Of a stretch of DNA of 19,385 nt, positions 1 to 4,807 are shown piece after piece. This DNA comes from CAYFMS01 sp964491425 (GTDB lineage Bacteria; Patescibacteriota; Patescibacteriia; UBA9934). The first letter of the stretch is position 1. Each line of letters opens with the position of its first letter. The stretch is taken from the NCBI GenBank assembly GCA_964491425.1, contig CAZBFR010000010.1, positions 1-19,385 of the forward strand. Direction: 5' to 3'. The notes under the pieces were generated by a model. The model made no database searches and was not told the origin of the DNA. It saw nothing but the letters and a program-made list of their open reading frames with translations. Position numbers and translations under genes: made by a program.

Positions 1-344
1 AAGGCCATGCGCAGCTCCTTCTGCTCACCGGAACGACTCCTCGTGATCAGGGCCGGACGGTGAGCAACCTGCTTCGCGCGCACCGAGTTCGTCGGTTGCG
101 CCGTGACGATCTCGATCTTGATGTAGGGGTCGATCGCACGGGTATTGCCCATCCGAAACGCCTTGTTCCCCTTCGCGTCGCACCAGTCGGCAGCGAGTCT
201 CCACGCCTCCGACGTGATCGAGATGACCTGATCGAGACACGCGCGCACGGCCTCCACCAGATGCGGATCCTGACCGGCGCGCGTGAGACCCACGCGAATC
301 TCGATCCAAGTCTCCGTATCGAACGTGTTCTTGTTTCTTGACAA
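1..344 (-). CDS. hypothetical protein, 3' end beyond window, TTG start
   Basis: An open frame runs from a TTG at 344-342 to the window edge without a stop, giving at least 114 residues beginning MSRNKNTFDTETWIEIRVGL. The start was chosen because AGGAGG lies at 354-349, four bases before the TTG, and a promoter with a 17-base spacer lies upstream. The protein is mixed polar, with no membrane segment and no motif I recognise; it contains a Trp/Arg-rich stretch (around EAWRLAADWCDAKG) followed by a beta-like segment YIKIEIVTAQPTN. It is GC-rich and resembles in style the other unknown genes at 2632-3129 and 4325-4741, but has no visible homology to them. A 94-residue ORF in another frame of the same DNA (25-309) is judged spurious because it lacks a ribosome site and has an odd, His/Arg/Gly-rich composition. 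Function unknown. Confidence 0.6.
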   Translation of the reverse strand, partial: MSRNKNTFDTETWIEIRVGLTRAGQDPHLVEAVRACLDQVISITSEAWRLAADWCDAKGNKAFRMGNTRAIDPYIKIEIVTAQPTNSVRAKQVAHRPALITRSRSGEQKELRMA

Positions 345-372
345 GGGACCTCCTGCCTCTAGTGGCGGGCGT

Positions 373-401
373 ATAGTAGCGAAAACCCTTGCTTTTGGCA
401 A
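373..401 (-). promoter_or_regulatory. promoter of the edge gene
   Basis: Minus-strand TTGCCA (401-396) and TACTAT (378-373) are separated by 17 bases. The -35 box lies inside the terminator hairpin of the upstream superoxide dismutase gene, so termination and initiation share the same bases. Confidence 0.5.
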
Positions 402-403
402 GG
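381..403 (-). terminator. rho-independent terminator of the superoxide dismutase gene
   Basis: On the minus strand a perfect 6-bp stem CCTTGC/GCAAGG with a 5-base loop is followed by GTTTT. It lies 17 bases after the sod stop codon. Confidence 0.6.
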
Positions 404-420
404 ATTTAGCTCTCTTTATA

Positions 421-987
421 CTATCCGCGACTCTCAACGACCTGCCACGACAGATTCGAGAAAAAGCTTTCGATATACTTCGCCCGTTCGCTTGGAAGGT
501 AATCGAGGAGATAGGCATGCTCCCAAACGTCCATCGCGAGAAGAACTGTTGTGCCGGCTAAATGACCAAGTTCATGGTCACTCACCCAGATATTCATTAA
601 CCGTCCCGTCACCTCATCGCGGACTAGTAGGACCCAACCAATTCCACGCATCATCCCCATCGCCTTAAACTCCGCCGACCAAGCCTCCTCGCTCCCCCAT
701 TGCTTTACGATCCCCTCGCCCACTAAGGACAGTGATCCCTCTTTTTTCTCAAATTGCTCAAAATAGAGTTCATGGAGGCGCATTCCGTTAAACTCGAAAG
801 CAAACCGGCGCATAAGCTCGGAGAGTGCGACCGCATGCATCTGCGAATCCTTGTTATATTCGGTAACGTCGGCCAAAATCCGATTTACGTTCTTAACATA
901 TCCCGCGTAGAGCCCCAAGTGCGCTTCAACCTGCTTTGCTGACAACCCTTTTAGTTCCCCAAGGGAAAATGATTTTACTTCATACAT
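421..987 (-). CDS. sod: superoxide dismutase, Fe/Mn type
   Basis: Converts superoxide to oxygen and hydrogen peroxide in the cytoplasm; there is no signal peptide. The 188-residue length is usual for the Fe/Mn family. The C-terminal ligand motif DVWEHAYLLDY is clear (Asp153, His157), and a second His ligand is His72 in LHELYF. The first ligand is probably His23 in HLGLYAGYVKNVN, which sits one helical turn earlier than in the common KHHQTYV form. QWGSEEAW and GIGWVLLV match the conserved core. Metal choice (Fe, Mn or cambialistic) cannot be read from sequence. The ATG lies 8 bases after a -10 box, so the mRNA is predicted to be leaderless. It is divergent from the yceI-like gene, is a single-gene transcript and is closed by its own hairpin terminator. 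Confidence 0.9.
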   Translation of the reverse strand: MYEVKSFSLGELKGLSAKQVEAHLGLYAGYVKNVNRILADVTEYNKDSQMHAVALSELMRRFAFEFNGMRLHELYFEQFEKKEGSLSLVGEGIVKQWGSEEAWSAEFKAMGMMRGIGWVLLVRDEVTGRLMNIWVSDHELGHLAGTTVLLAMDVWEHAYLLDYLPSERAKYIESFFSNLSWQVVESRG

Positions 988-995
988 ATAGAGCG

Positions 996-1024
996 ATTGT
1001 ACTGTGGAAAAGTGCGGTTGTGAA
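996..1024 (-). promoter_or_regulatory. promoter of sod, leaderless
   Basis: Minus-strand TTCACA (1024-1019), a 17-base spacer and TACAAT (1001-996). Transcription should begin within a few bases of the sod ATG at 987, leaving no room for a ribosome binding site. Confidence 0.65.
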
Positions 1025-1071
1025 GACCGGCTCGTCGTGGCAAGATAGGACAGCTAATAAATAACTGAATT

Positions 1072-1572
1072 ATGAAGAAACTCGCCTTAATTGTTGCAAG
1101 TATCGCCCTCCTTGGAGCGGGATGTCTTGCGAAAGAACCTGTTGAAACGCCNNNNNNNNNNNNNNNNNNNNNNNNNNNNNNNNNNNNNNNNNNNNNNNNN
1201 NNNNNNNNNNNNNNNNNNNNNNNNNNNNNNNNNNNNNNNNNNNNNNNNNNNGCGAAATTCCCTACGGCGACAATCGCGATTACCGGAATCGAAAATAAAA
1301 CCGTTATCGCGAACGCGACGATTAAGGGAATTACGAAAGAAATCCGTTTCCCGGTTGAACTCATCGCGGAAAATGACCTTCTCTATGTTAAAGGAACCTA
1401 CGAGATGAACCGCGCGGATTTCGATATCCGCTATGGCTCAAACACCTTCTTTGATAACCTCGGTGATTCGGCCGTTGCGGACGCCGTCCCGCTTACGATC
1501 GATCTTGTCTTTAAAAGAGACGTCGTCGAAGAGGTAGTAGAAGCGGAGCCATCGGCAGAAACGGAAGAATAG
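1072..1572 (+). CDS. yceI: YceI-like lipoprotein, interrupted by assembly gap
   Basis: Predicted secreted, lipid-anchored member of the YceI family, beta-barrel proteins that bind polyisoprenoid-type lipids. The N-terminus MKKLALIVASIALLGAGC is a signal peptide with a lipobox-like end and Cys18 as anchor. After the gap come AKFPTATI, IKGITKEIRFPVEL, MNRADFDIRYG and DAVPLTIDLVFK, which match the second half of YceI in order, then an acidic tail (EEVVEAEPSAETEE). The 100 Ns at 1152-1251 remove the middle. The frame happens to stay open across them, but in E. coli YceI about 75 residues separate the signal peptide from the AKYPQATF motif, whereas only about 35-40 fit here, so the real gap is probably larger than drawn. 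No Shine-Dalgarno sequence precedes the ATG. A strong terminator follows. Confidence 0.8.
   Translation: MKKLALIVASIALLGAGCLAKEPVETXXXXXXXXXXXXXXXXXXXXXXXXXXXXXXXXXXAKFPTATIAITGIENKTVIANATIKGITKEIRFPVELIAENDLLYVKGTYEMNRADFDIRYGSNTFFDNLGDSAVADAVPLTIDLVFKRDVVEEVVEAEPSAETEE
1152..1251. other. assembly gap, 100 N
   Basis: Exactly 100 unknown bases inside the yceI-like gene, the usual placeholder for a scaffold gap of unknown length. Confidence 0.98.
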
Positions 1573-1586
1573 GTTAAGACAAAAAT

Positions 1587-1612
1587 CGCCTCGCCTGCGC
1601 GGGGTGTTTTTT
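1587..1612 (+). terminator. rho-independent terminator of the yceI-like gene
   Basis: Eight-base-pair stem CGCCTCGC/GCGGGGTG (two G-T pairs), loop CTGC, then six Ts. It begins 15 bases after the stop codon. Confidence 0.8.
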
Positions 1613-1621
1613 GTTGCGACC

Positions 1622-1684
1622 TGACCGCTGTGGAGAACGATTTTTGGATATACCTCCCCTTTGTGTGCGCAAGGGGTGCGGTCA
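1622..1684. repeat. nested inverted repeat, unknown structured element
   Basis: An outer stem TGACCGC (1622-1628) pairs with GCGGTCA (1678-1684). Inside it CCCCTT pairs with AAGGGG around an 8-9 base loop. The element lies in the gene-free stretch 1573-1954, just after the yceI-like terminator. No promoter or coding frame was found for it. The rest of 1685-1824 is AT-rich and shows nothing else that I can support. Confidence 0.45.
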
Positions 1685-1824
1685 CAGATGTTTTAAAAAC
1701 GTGCAAATTTCCCAATAAAAATAGGGTGTATTTTTAAGATCCGTGATCGGATACTCGTTTGGTCGGCAGACCCCCTGCCCCCAAGATCTTTTTCATTTTA
1801 ATAAGAATATCGTGCAACCAGAAA

Positions 1825-1853
1825 AACACAAACCGCCGGCATGCACGCGCACA
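1825..1853 (-). repeat. repeat R, copy 1, truncated
   Basis: Matches the first 22 bases of the R core (ACCGCCGG, then the conserved loop CATGCACGCGCACA) and its CACAA flank, but the second stem arm CCGACGGT is replaced by unrelated sequence (GCTGTAGA). It therefore cannot form the terminator hairpin. No minus-strand gene ends here, so it looks like a leftover 3' end of a lost unit. Confidence 0.7.
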
Positions 1854-1869
1854 GCTGTAGATAAATTCG

Positions 1870-1897
1870 TTGACAAATCCTCTAAAAGTTCTATAAT
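1870..1897 (+). promoter_or_regulatory. strong promoter of the NYN gene
   Basis: Perfect TTGACA (1870-1875) and perfect TATAAT (1892-1897) with a 16-base spacer. Start of transcription is expected near 1904, giving a leader of about 50 bases before the ATG at 1955. Confidence 0.8.
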
Positions 1898-1910
1898 AAA
1901 TTCAAAGTCA

Positions 1911-1954
1911 CCCGCGCCTGCCCGTAAGGGGAGTGTTCGGGGCTTTTTTATTTT
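1911..1954 (+). promoter_or_regulatory. terminator-like hairpin in the NYN leader
   Basis: Within the leader, CTGCCC-GTAA-GGGGAG forms a hairpin with one mismatch. An outer CCCG (1911-1914) can pair with CGGG (1938-1941), and six Ts plus a second T run (1944-1954) follow, directly abutting the ATG. It has the form of an intrinsic terminator placed between promoter and start codon, so it may attenuate expression or end a short RNA. Confidence 0.5.
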
Positions 1955-2578
1955 ATGCGAGTTCAAATATATATCGACGGGTCCAACTTTTACTATTTAG
2001 GACTCAAACCCCTTGGTATTACTGGGGGCGAGTTTGATTTCGATACATTCGCCCAATCATTGGCGGGTAACCGAATAGTCCCCGAAACTGGAAAACGATA
2101 CTATACAGGAACGGTCAGTGAAGTGGCTGGCGATCCGACATCTAAACTCAAAATGGGTTCGCAGGTACGTCTATTTAACATGCTCAAGTCAACGGGGTGG
2201 CGAATTACAACAAATAAACTACGTAAACGAGATGAAACGTTGGTGATCGATTCCCGAGTTCAAAATTTCGAAAAGTTGCGAAAAGCAGGTTTCAATAAAA
2301 TTCATTACACTCGCATGCGAGAAAAGGGCATCGATGTCGCGATTACCACCGACCTGCTAGCCGGTGCGGCAGATGATCATTACGATACCGCGATTCTTGT
2401 ATCATCTGACACAGATTTTATTCCGGCTATTGACTGGGTACGAAACAGGTTCAAGAAAAGAGTAGAATACGTTGGATTTCAAACCGCAACAGCCAGTCCA
2501 GTGATCGCCCTCATTGAACGTACCGATTCAAAACACATTCTTCGAGAACAGGATCTATTGATGCATAAACAGGTTTAA
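1955..2578 (+). CDS. NYN-domain (LabA/DUF88-like) putative ribonuclease
   Basis: A 207-residue protein of the PIN-like NYN superfamily, whose members are mostly metal-dependent RNases. The N-terminal strand QIYIDGSNFYY carries the first acidic residue (Asp8). KGIDVAITTDLL gives the central Asp, and DTAILVSSDTDFIPAIDWVR supplies the S-D-x-D-F motif; together these form the expected acidic metal site. The C-terminal ERTDSKHILREQDLL is the usual final helix region. No partner domain is fused. The start ATG directly follows a T run and has no Shine-Dalgarno sequence. The gene lies alone on the plus strand between R copies 1 and 2, convergent with the gene at 2632-3129, so it could belong to the accessory block. 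NYN proteins occur both in RNA turnover and in defence or toxin settings; the context does not decide between them. Confidence 0.85.
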   Translation: MRVQIYIDGSNFYYLGLKPLGITGGEFDFDTFAQSLAGNRIVPETGKRYYTGTVSEVAGDPTSKLKMGSQVRLFNMLKSTGWRITTNKLRKRDETLVIDSRVQNFEKLRKAGFNKIHYTRMREKGIDVAITTDLLAGAADDHYDTAILVSSDTDFIPAIDWVRNRFKKRVEYVGFQTATASPVIALIERTDSKHILREQDLLMHKQV

Positions 2579-2580
2579 GC

Positions 2581-2615
2581 ACAAAACCGCCGGCATGCAC
2601 GTGCACACCGACGGT
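2581..2615 (-). terminator. repeat R, copy 2, terminator of 2632-3129
   Basis: Core 2586-2615. On the minus strand ACCGTCGG, a 14-base loop and CCGGCGGT form an 8-bp stem with one G-T pair, followed by TTTTGTGCTT. It lies just after the stop of the minus-strand gene at 2632 and three bases past the stop of the plus-strand NYN gene. The loop is conserved between copies (one base differs here), which is unusual for a plain terminator. Confidence 0.75.
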
Positions 2616-2631
2616 CGTAGACGAGTCGACG

Positions 2632-3129
2632 TTACCGAATGAAGCGAAGAACCGGGCCAAGGACGGCTTCCGCGCCATTCTCCTTCACGAATTCGCGCTC
2701 ACCTTCACGAATCGCCTCTGCGAACCGATCAAGACCCTTGTAACTCATCCCAGGTACGAGCTTGTCGGCACCCCTGAGAAACAGGTAGGATTGCCGAATC
2801 TTCTTCTCGATTCCGTAAGGTAACCGTTTACCGGTGAGGCGGATTACGTCACCAGCCACGAGCCACTTCGCATCAATGCGGTCGACGTGCCTGCCTCCTT
2901 GTCCAAACACATTAGCGGGGTCATTGACAACCGGACTCGGCGCATGCGTTCCGTACTCGTAAACCCTCTCCGAGAGAATCTCTTTTTCGTCACGCTCGAC
3001 AACGATGACCGCATCCCAACCAAGAAATCCAACGTTGCTAAGCCGATCAAACAGGAGTCCCTCGACGCGAAGCATCAACTCCCCCTCGTGTTCAACAACT
3101 TCAATCACGTACGTTTCTTGTTCCAGCAA
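2632..3129 (-). CDS. hypothetical protein in P/R cassette, TTG start
   Basis: A protein of 165 residues from a TTG at 3129-3127, chosen because GGGGGTG ends four bases upstream. An in-frame GTG at 3156 would add nine residues but would coincide with the predicted transcription start. The sequence begins LEQETYVIEVVEHEGELMLRV and is beta-rich in the first 60 residues (GFLGWDAVIVVERDEKEILSERVYEYG); the C-terminal third is helical and charged. There is no signal peptide, no membrane segment and no motif I recognise. Promoter repeat P copy 1 lies directly upstream and repeat R copy 2 terminates it, the same arrangement as the unrelated gene at 4325-4741. It is more GC-rich than the membrane genes beside it, which fits acquisition as a unit. 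Function unknown. Confidence 0.65.
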   Translation of the reverse strand: MLEQETYVIEVVEHEGELMLRVEGLLFDRLSNVGFLGWDAVIVVERDEKEILSERVYEYGTHAPSPVVNDPANVFGQGGRHVDRIDAKWLVAGDVIRLTGKRLPYGIEKKIRQSYLFLRGADKLVPGMSYKGLDRFAEAIREGEREFVKENGAEAVLGPVLRFIR

Positions 3130-3149
3130 GCAACACCCCCAAAAGTTAA

Positions 3150-3196
3150 GGAACACAAAAGACGGTACCGTTTTGGCACCACCTTTGTCAATTATT
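3150..3196 (-). promoter_or_regulatory. repeat P, copy 1, promoter with inverted repeat
   Basis: Read on the minus strand: TTGACA (3191-3186), an 18-base spacer, then TACCGT (3167-3162) as a plausible -10. The spacer and -10 contain GGTGCC-AAAAC-GGTACC, an inverted repeat, and the perfect 10-base palindrome ACGGTACCGT, well placed for a repressor. Nearly identical to copy 2 at 4759-4807 (about 45 of 48 positions). Confidence 0.7.
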
Positions 3197-3205
3197 CTCG
3201 CTTTG

Positions 3206-3388
3206 TTATTTGATCTTCACGAGCGACATGCCAAGCGCAACCGGGAGCATGCTTACAATCGAAATGATTAACTGTGTCAGCGGACTTGCGCTCATATTGC
3301 CAACTGGAAGAAAAGAAAGAATAACTCCAATAACAGCAAAGACGAAAACTGTTTCAGTAATTATTTCATTACGGGCAGACGCTTTCAT
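3206..3388 (-). CDS. small two-helix membrane protein
   Basis: Sixty residues with two predicted membrane helices, about 13-29 (VFVFAVIGVILSFLPVG) and 38-56 (LIISIVSMLPVALGMSL), a short loop between them and a basic tail LVKIK. Its ATG lies within the end of the preceding membrane gene (20-base overlap), so translation is probably coupled and the two may form one complex. It has no family that I recognise. Repeat P copy 1 begins 9 bases after its stop codon. Confidence 0.6.
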   Translation of the reverse strand: MKASARNEIITETVFVFAVIGVILSFLPVGNMSASPLTQLIISIVSMLPVALGMSLVKIK

Positions 3389-3587
3389 ATTGCTGTTTTT
3401 TTGCGTAACTGTACATTGTAATATAAGAAGCGAGCGTCAAAATTACAAAAAGCACGACGTACGAGAGCACTGTAGATGGCACCGCAAGAAGAAGTAGTCC
3501 ACCGAGCATACTTAATAGGAACGAAAGAATGATAATTGCAATTGCAAGAACAATCGCAATAGGAAACGATGGTAAGAGTTTTTTCAT
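3369..3587 (-). CDS. small two-helix membrane protein
   Basis: Seventy-two residues starting MKKLLPSFPIA, with helices at about 8-35 and 39-62 (very rich in Leu, Ile, Val) and a cytoplasmic-type basic and Gln-rich tail YAKKQQYESVCP. The ATG at 3587 was preferred over a longer frame start at 3608 because a -10-like TACTTT lies 7 bases before it and the extra residues are not hydrophobic. No Shine-Dalgarno sequence is present. It overlaps the next membrane gene by 20 bases. The upstream flank is repeat R copy 3, whose T-rich tail would supply a weak -35 (TTGTGT). Function unknown. Confidence 0.6.
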   Translation of the reverse strand: MKKLLPSFPIAIVLAIAIIILSFLLSMLGGLLLLAVPSTVLSYVVLFVILTLASYITMYSYAKKQQYESVCP

Positions 3588-3620
3588 ATTAACTAAAGTA
3601 TTCCACAATCAGCAGAAAAC

Positions 3621-3654
3621 ACAAACCGCCAGCATGCACGCGCACACCGACGGT
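3621..3654 (-). terminator. repeat R, copy 3, terminator of 3679-4233
   Basis: Core 3625-3654. It has the same arms as the other copies with one change (CCAG in place of CCGG), the same 14-base loop CATGCACGCGCACA, and on the minus strand a T-rich tail GGTTTGTGTTTTC. It lies 24 bases after the stop codon of the minus-strand gene at 3679. Confidence 0.75.
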
Positions 3655-3678
3655 TTTACCGCCCCACCCTCACCAACA

Positions 3679-4233
3679 CTAGTTCAACGTCAACGTCTCG
3701 TCTAGCACATCTGCAATCTCCTGACATCCGATTGGATCTCCTGAATCATTCGCAAACCCTGTTCCACATGAACTTGCAAAGAGTAGCCACTCGCTGTTCG
3801 ATTTTAACGGATATGTTCCACCCGCTGCGCAGAAATTAAAATCGTGTTGGAATTCCCTGAACGACTCATACGGACGCTTATTTGAAAGAGCCGTGATCGT
3901 ATAGGTATCAGGATCCTGACTCGTGCCCTTATATTTGAAGTCATATGTGATCATTGTCGCTCCTTCAAACGCATTTACAACTCCGTCAAAATGATCCGCT
4001 GGATACTCCGTGCCACATTCATCCGCCATCGCTTCAAGTTCGTCAACCGTCATCTCAAAAACACCTGAAGTCTTAGTAACTGTCGCGATATCCGCAATCC
4101 CCGAATACGAGATAGGATCTCCCTTCATTGTCAAAAAACCGTTTTGCCAAAGATACATACCACCGCCGACAACCACCGTCGTTATCATCGCTGTTATTAC
4201 GATCGTTGCTAAATTCGAATTTCCTTTTTTCAT
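3679..4233 (-). CDS. membrane-anchored extracytoplasmic protein, four cysteines
   Basis: A protein of 184 residues beginning MKKGNSNLATIVITAMITTVVVGGGMYLWQ: a short basic start followed by one membrane helix at about 8-29, then an outside domain. The domain holds four cysteines (ADECGTE, FNFCAAG, ASSCGTG, IGCQEI), enough for two disulfides, and ends near the C-terminus with IADVLDETLTLN. No family is recognised; the layout is like many small exported proteins of these bacteria. The frame is open upstream to 4659, but that extension is Arg-rich and antisense to nothing meaningful, so the ATG at 4233 is taken. It follows an extended -10 box (TGTTATACT, 4266-4258) with a leader of roughly 18 bases and no Shine-Dalgarno sequence. 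Repeat R copy 3 terminates it. Confidence 0.7.
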   Translation of the reverse strand: MKKGNSNLATIVITAMITTVVVGGGMYLWQNGFLTMKGDPISYSGIADIATVTKTSGVFEMTVDELEAMADECGTEYPADHFDGVVNAFEGATMITYDFKYKGTSQDPDTYTITALSNKRPYESFREFQHDFNFCAAGGTYPLKSNSEWLLFASSCGTGFANDSGDPIGCQEIADVLDETLTLN

Positions 4234-4257
4234 AGCATGATTTAAATTAATAACCTC

Positions 4258-4266
4258 AGTATAACA
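4258..4266 (-). promoter_or_regulatory. extended -10 promoter of 3679-4233
   Basis: Minus-strand TGTTATACT (TGn plus TATACT). No good -35 box is seen; the region upstream is the T-rich tail of repeat R copy 4. Confidence 0.45.
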
Positions 4267-4276
4267 CACCCCCAAA

Positions 4277-4312
4277 GACAAAACCGCCGGCATGCACGCG
4301 CACACCGACGGT
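4277..4312 (-). terminator. repeat R, copy 4, terminator of 4325-4741
   Basis: Core 4283-4312. ACCGTCGG/CCGGCGGT arms with one G-T pair, the 14-base conserved loop, then TTTTGTCTTT on the minus strand. It starts 12 bases after the stop codon at 4325. Confidence 0.8.
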
Positions 4313-4324
4313 CGAAAGAAGACA

Positions 4325-4741
4325 TCAACCAATCGAGAGGCCGTAAGCTTCCATGCCCTTGCACAGAAGCTCAACCTCATCAGGATCGAGGTCGCGATAA
4401 CGCTCGGTACCAATCGGAAGTGCGTTCTCCTCGGCCCAGCGCGCGTCCGAGATCGGAAACGCTGCGGCCGTGAGCAGCGTCGGCGGCCGGGATCTAAACG
4501 GAACGCGCTGACCCGTCTCGATCCACGTTCCTCGACGACTGAAGTCGTGGATCTCTGTCTCTGTGAATATGAGTCGGAGCCGGTTAGCACCCGAAGTTGT
4601 GGGATCAAATACCATCTTAGCGCCACTGATGTCCGTGTAAGAGAGCAGGTAACCGCCAAGAAGAATTCGCAATATGATACCGGCCAATTCTTCGTCCGAC
4701 ACGCTTTGTTGGTGAGGATGATCTATAACGATCTGAAACAT
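4325..4741 (-). CDS. hypothetical protein in P/R cassette
   Basis: A protein of 138 residues starting MFQIVIDHPHQQSVSDEELAG. The ATG at 4741 follows GGAGGA by three bases; the longer frame back to 4801 would run through the promoter repeat and is rejected. N-terminal strand and helix (EELAGIILRILLGGYLLSYTD), then a beta-like stretch NRLRLIFTETEIHDFSRRGTWIETG, then an acidic end (RDLDPDEVELLCKGMEAYG). No membrane segment and no motif that I recognise. It shares its promoter repeat (P copy 2) and terminator repeat (R copy 4) with the unrelated gene at 2632-3129. The promoter begins directly after the gyrA stop, so the unit sits flush against gyrA. Function unknown. Confidence 0.65.
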   Translation of the reverse strand: MFQIVIDHPHQQSVSDEELAGIILRILLGGYLLSYTDISGAKMVFDPTTSGANRLRLIFTETEIHDFSRRGTWIETGQRVPFRSRPPTLLTAAAFPISDARWAEENALPIGTERYRDLDPDEVELLCKGMEAYGLSIG

Positions 4742-4758
4742 GCTTCCTCCAGGGTTTT

Positions 4759-4807
4759 GGAACACAAAAAGACGGTACCGTTTTGGCACCGCCTTTGTCA
4801 ATTATTC
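4759..4807 (-). promoter_or_regulatory. repeat P, copy 2, promoter with inverted repeat
   Basis: Minus-strand TTGACA (4801-4796), an 18-base spacer and TACCGT (4777-4772), with the same GGTGCC...GGTACC inverted repeat and ACGGTACCGT palindrome as copy 1. The TTGACA directly abuts the TAA stop of gyrA, so this repeat includes the last codon and stop of gyrA. Confidence 0.7.

Noticed and set aside
25..309. 94-residue minus-strand frame, and a 93-residue plus-strand frame at 60-341
   Set aside because: Both overlap the TTG-start frame 344-1, which has a Shine-Dalgarno sequence, a promoter and better residue composition.
2586..4312. Repeat R as integron attC sites or a CRISPR array
   Set aside because: No GTTRRRY/RYYYAAC core sites and no integrase for attC. 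Copies are 650-1000 bases apart with genes between them, so they are not CRISPR repeats.
4325..4327. UGA read as glycine (Gracilibacteria/Absconditabacteria code)
   Set aside because: Genes end naturally at TGA (4325-4327 followed at once by a terminator; 17175-17177 at the expected end of the SBP), and long conserved genes have no internal TGA.
3679..4659. A 326-residue open frame reaching upstream to 4659
   Set aside because: Only the part from the ATG at 4233 has a plausible membrane-protein start and promoter. The upstream extension runs through the repeat R terminator and antisense to the 4325-4741 gene and is Arg-rich.
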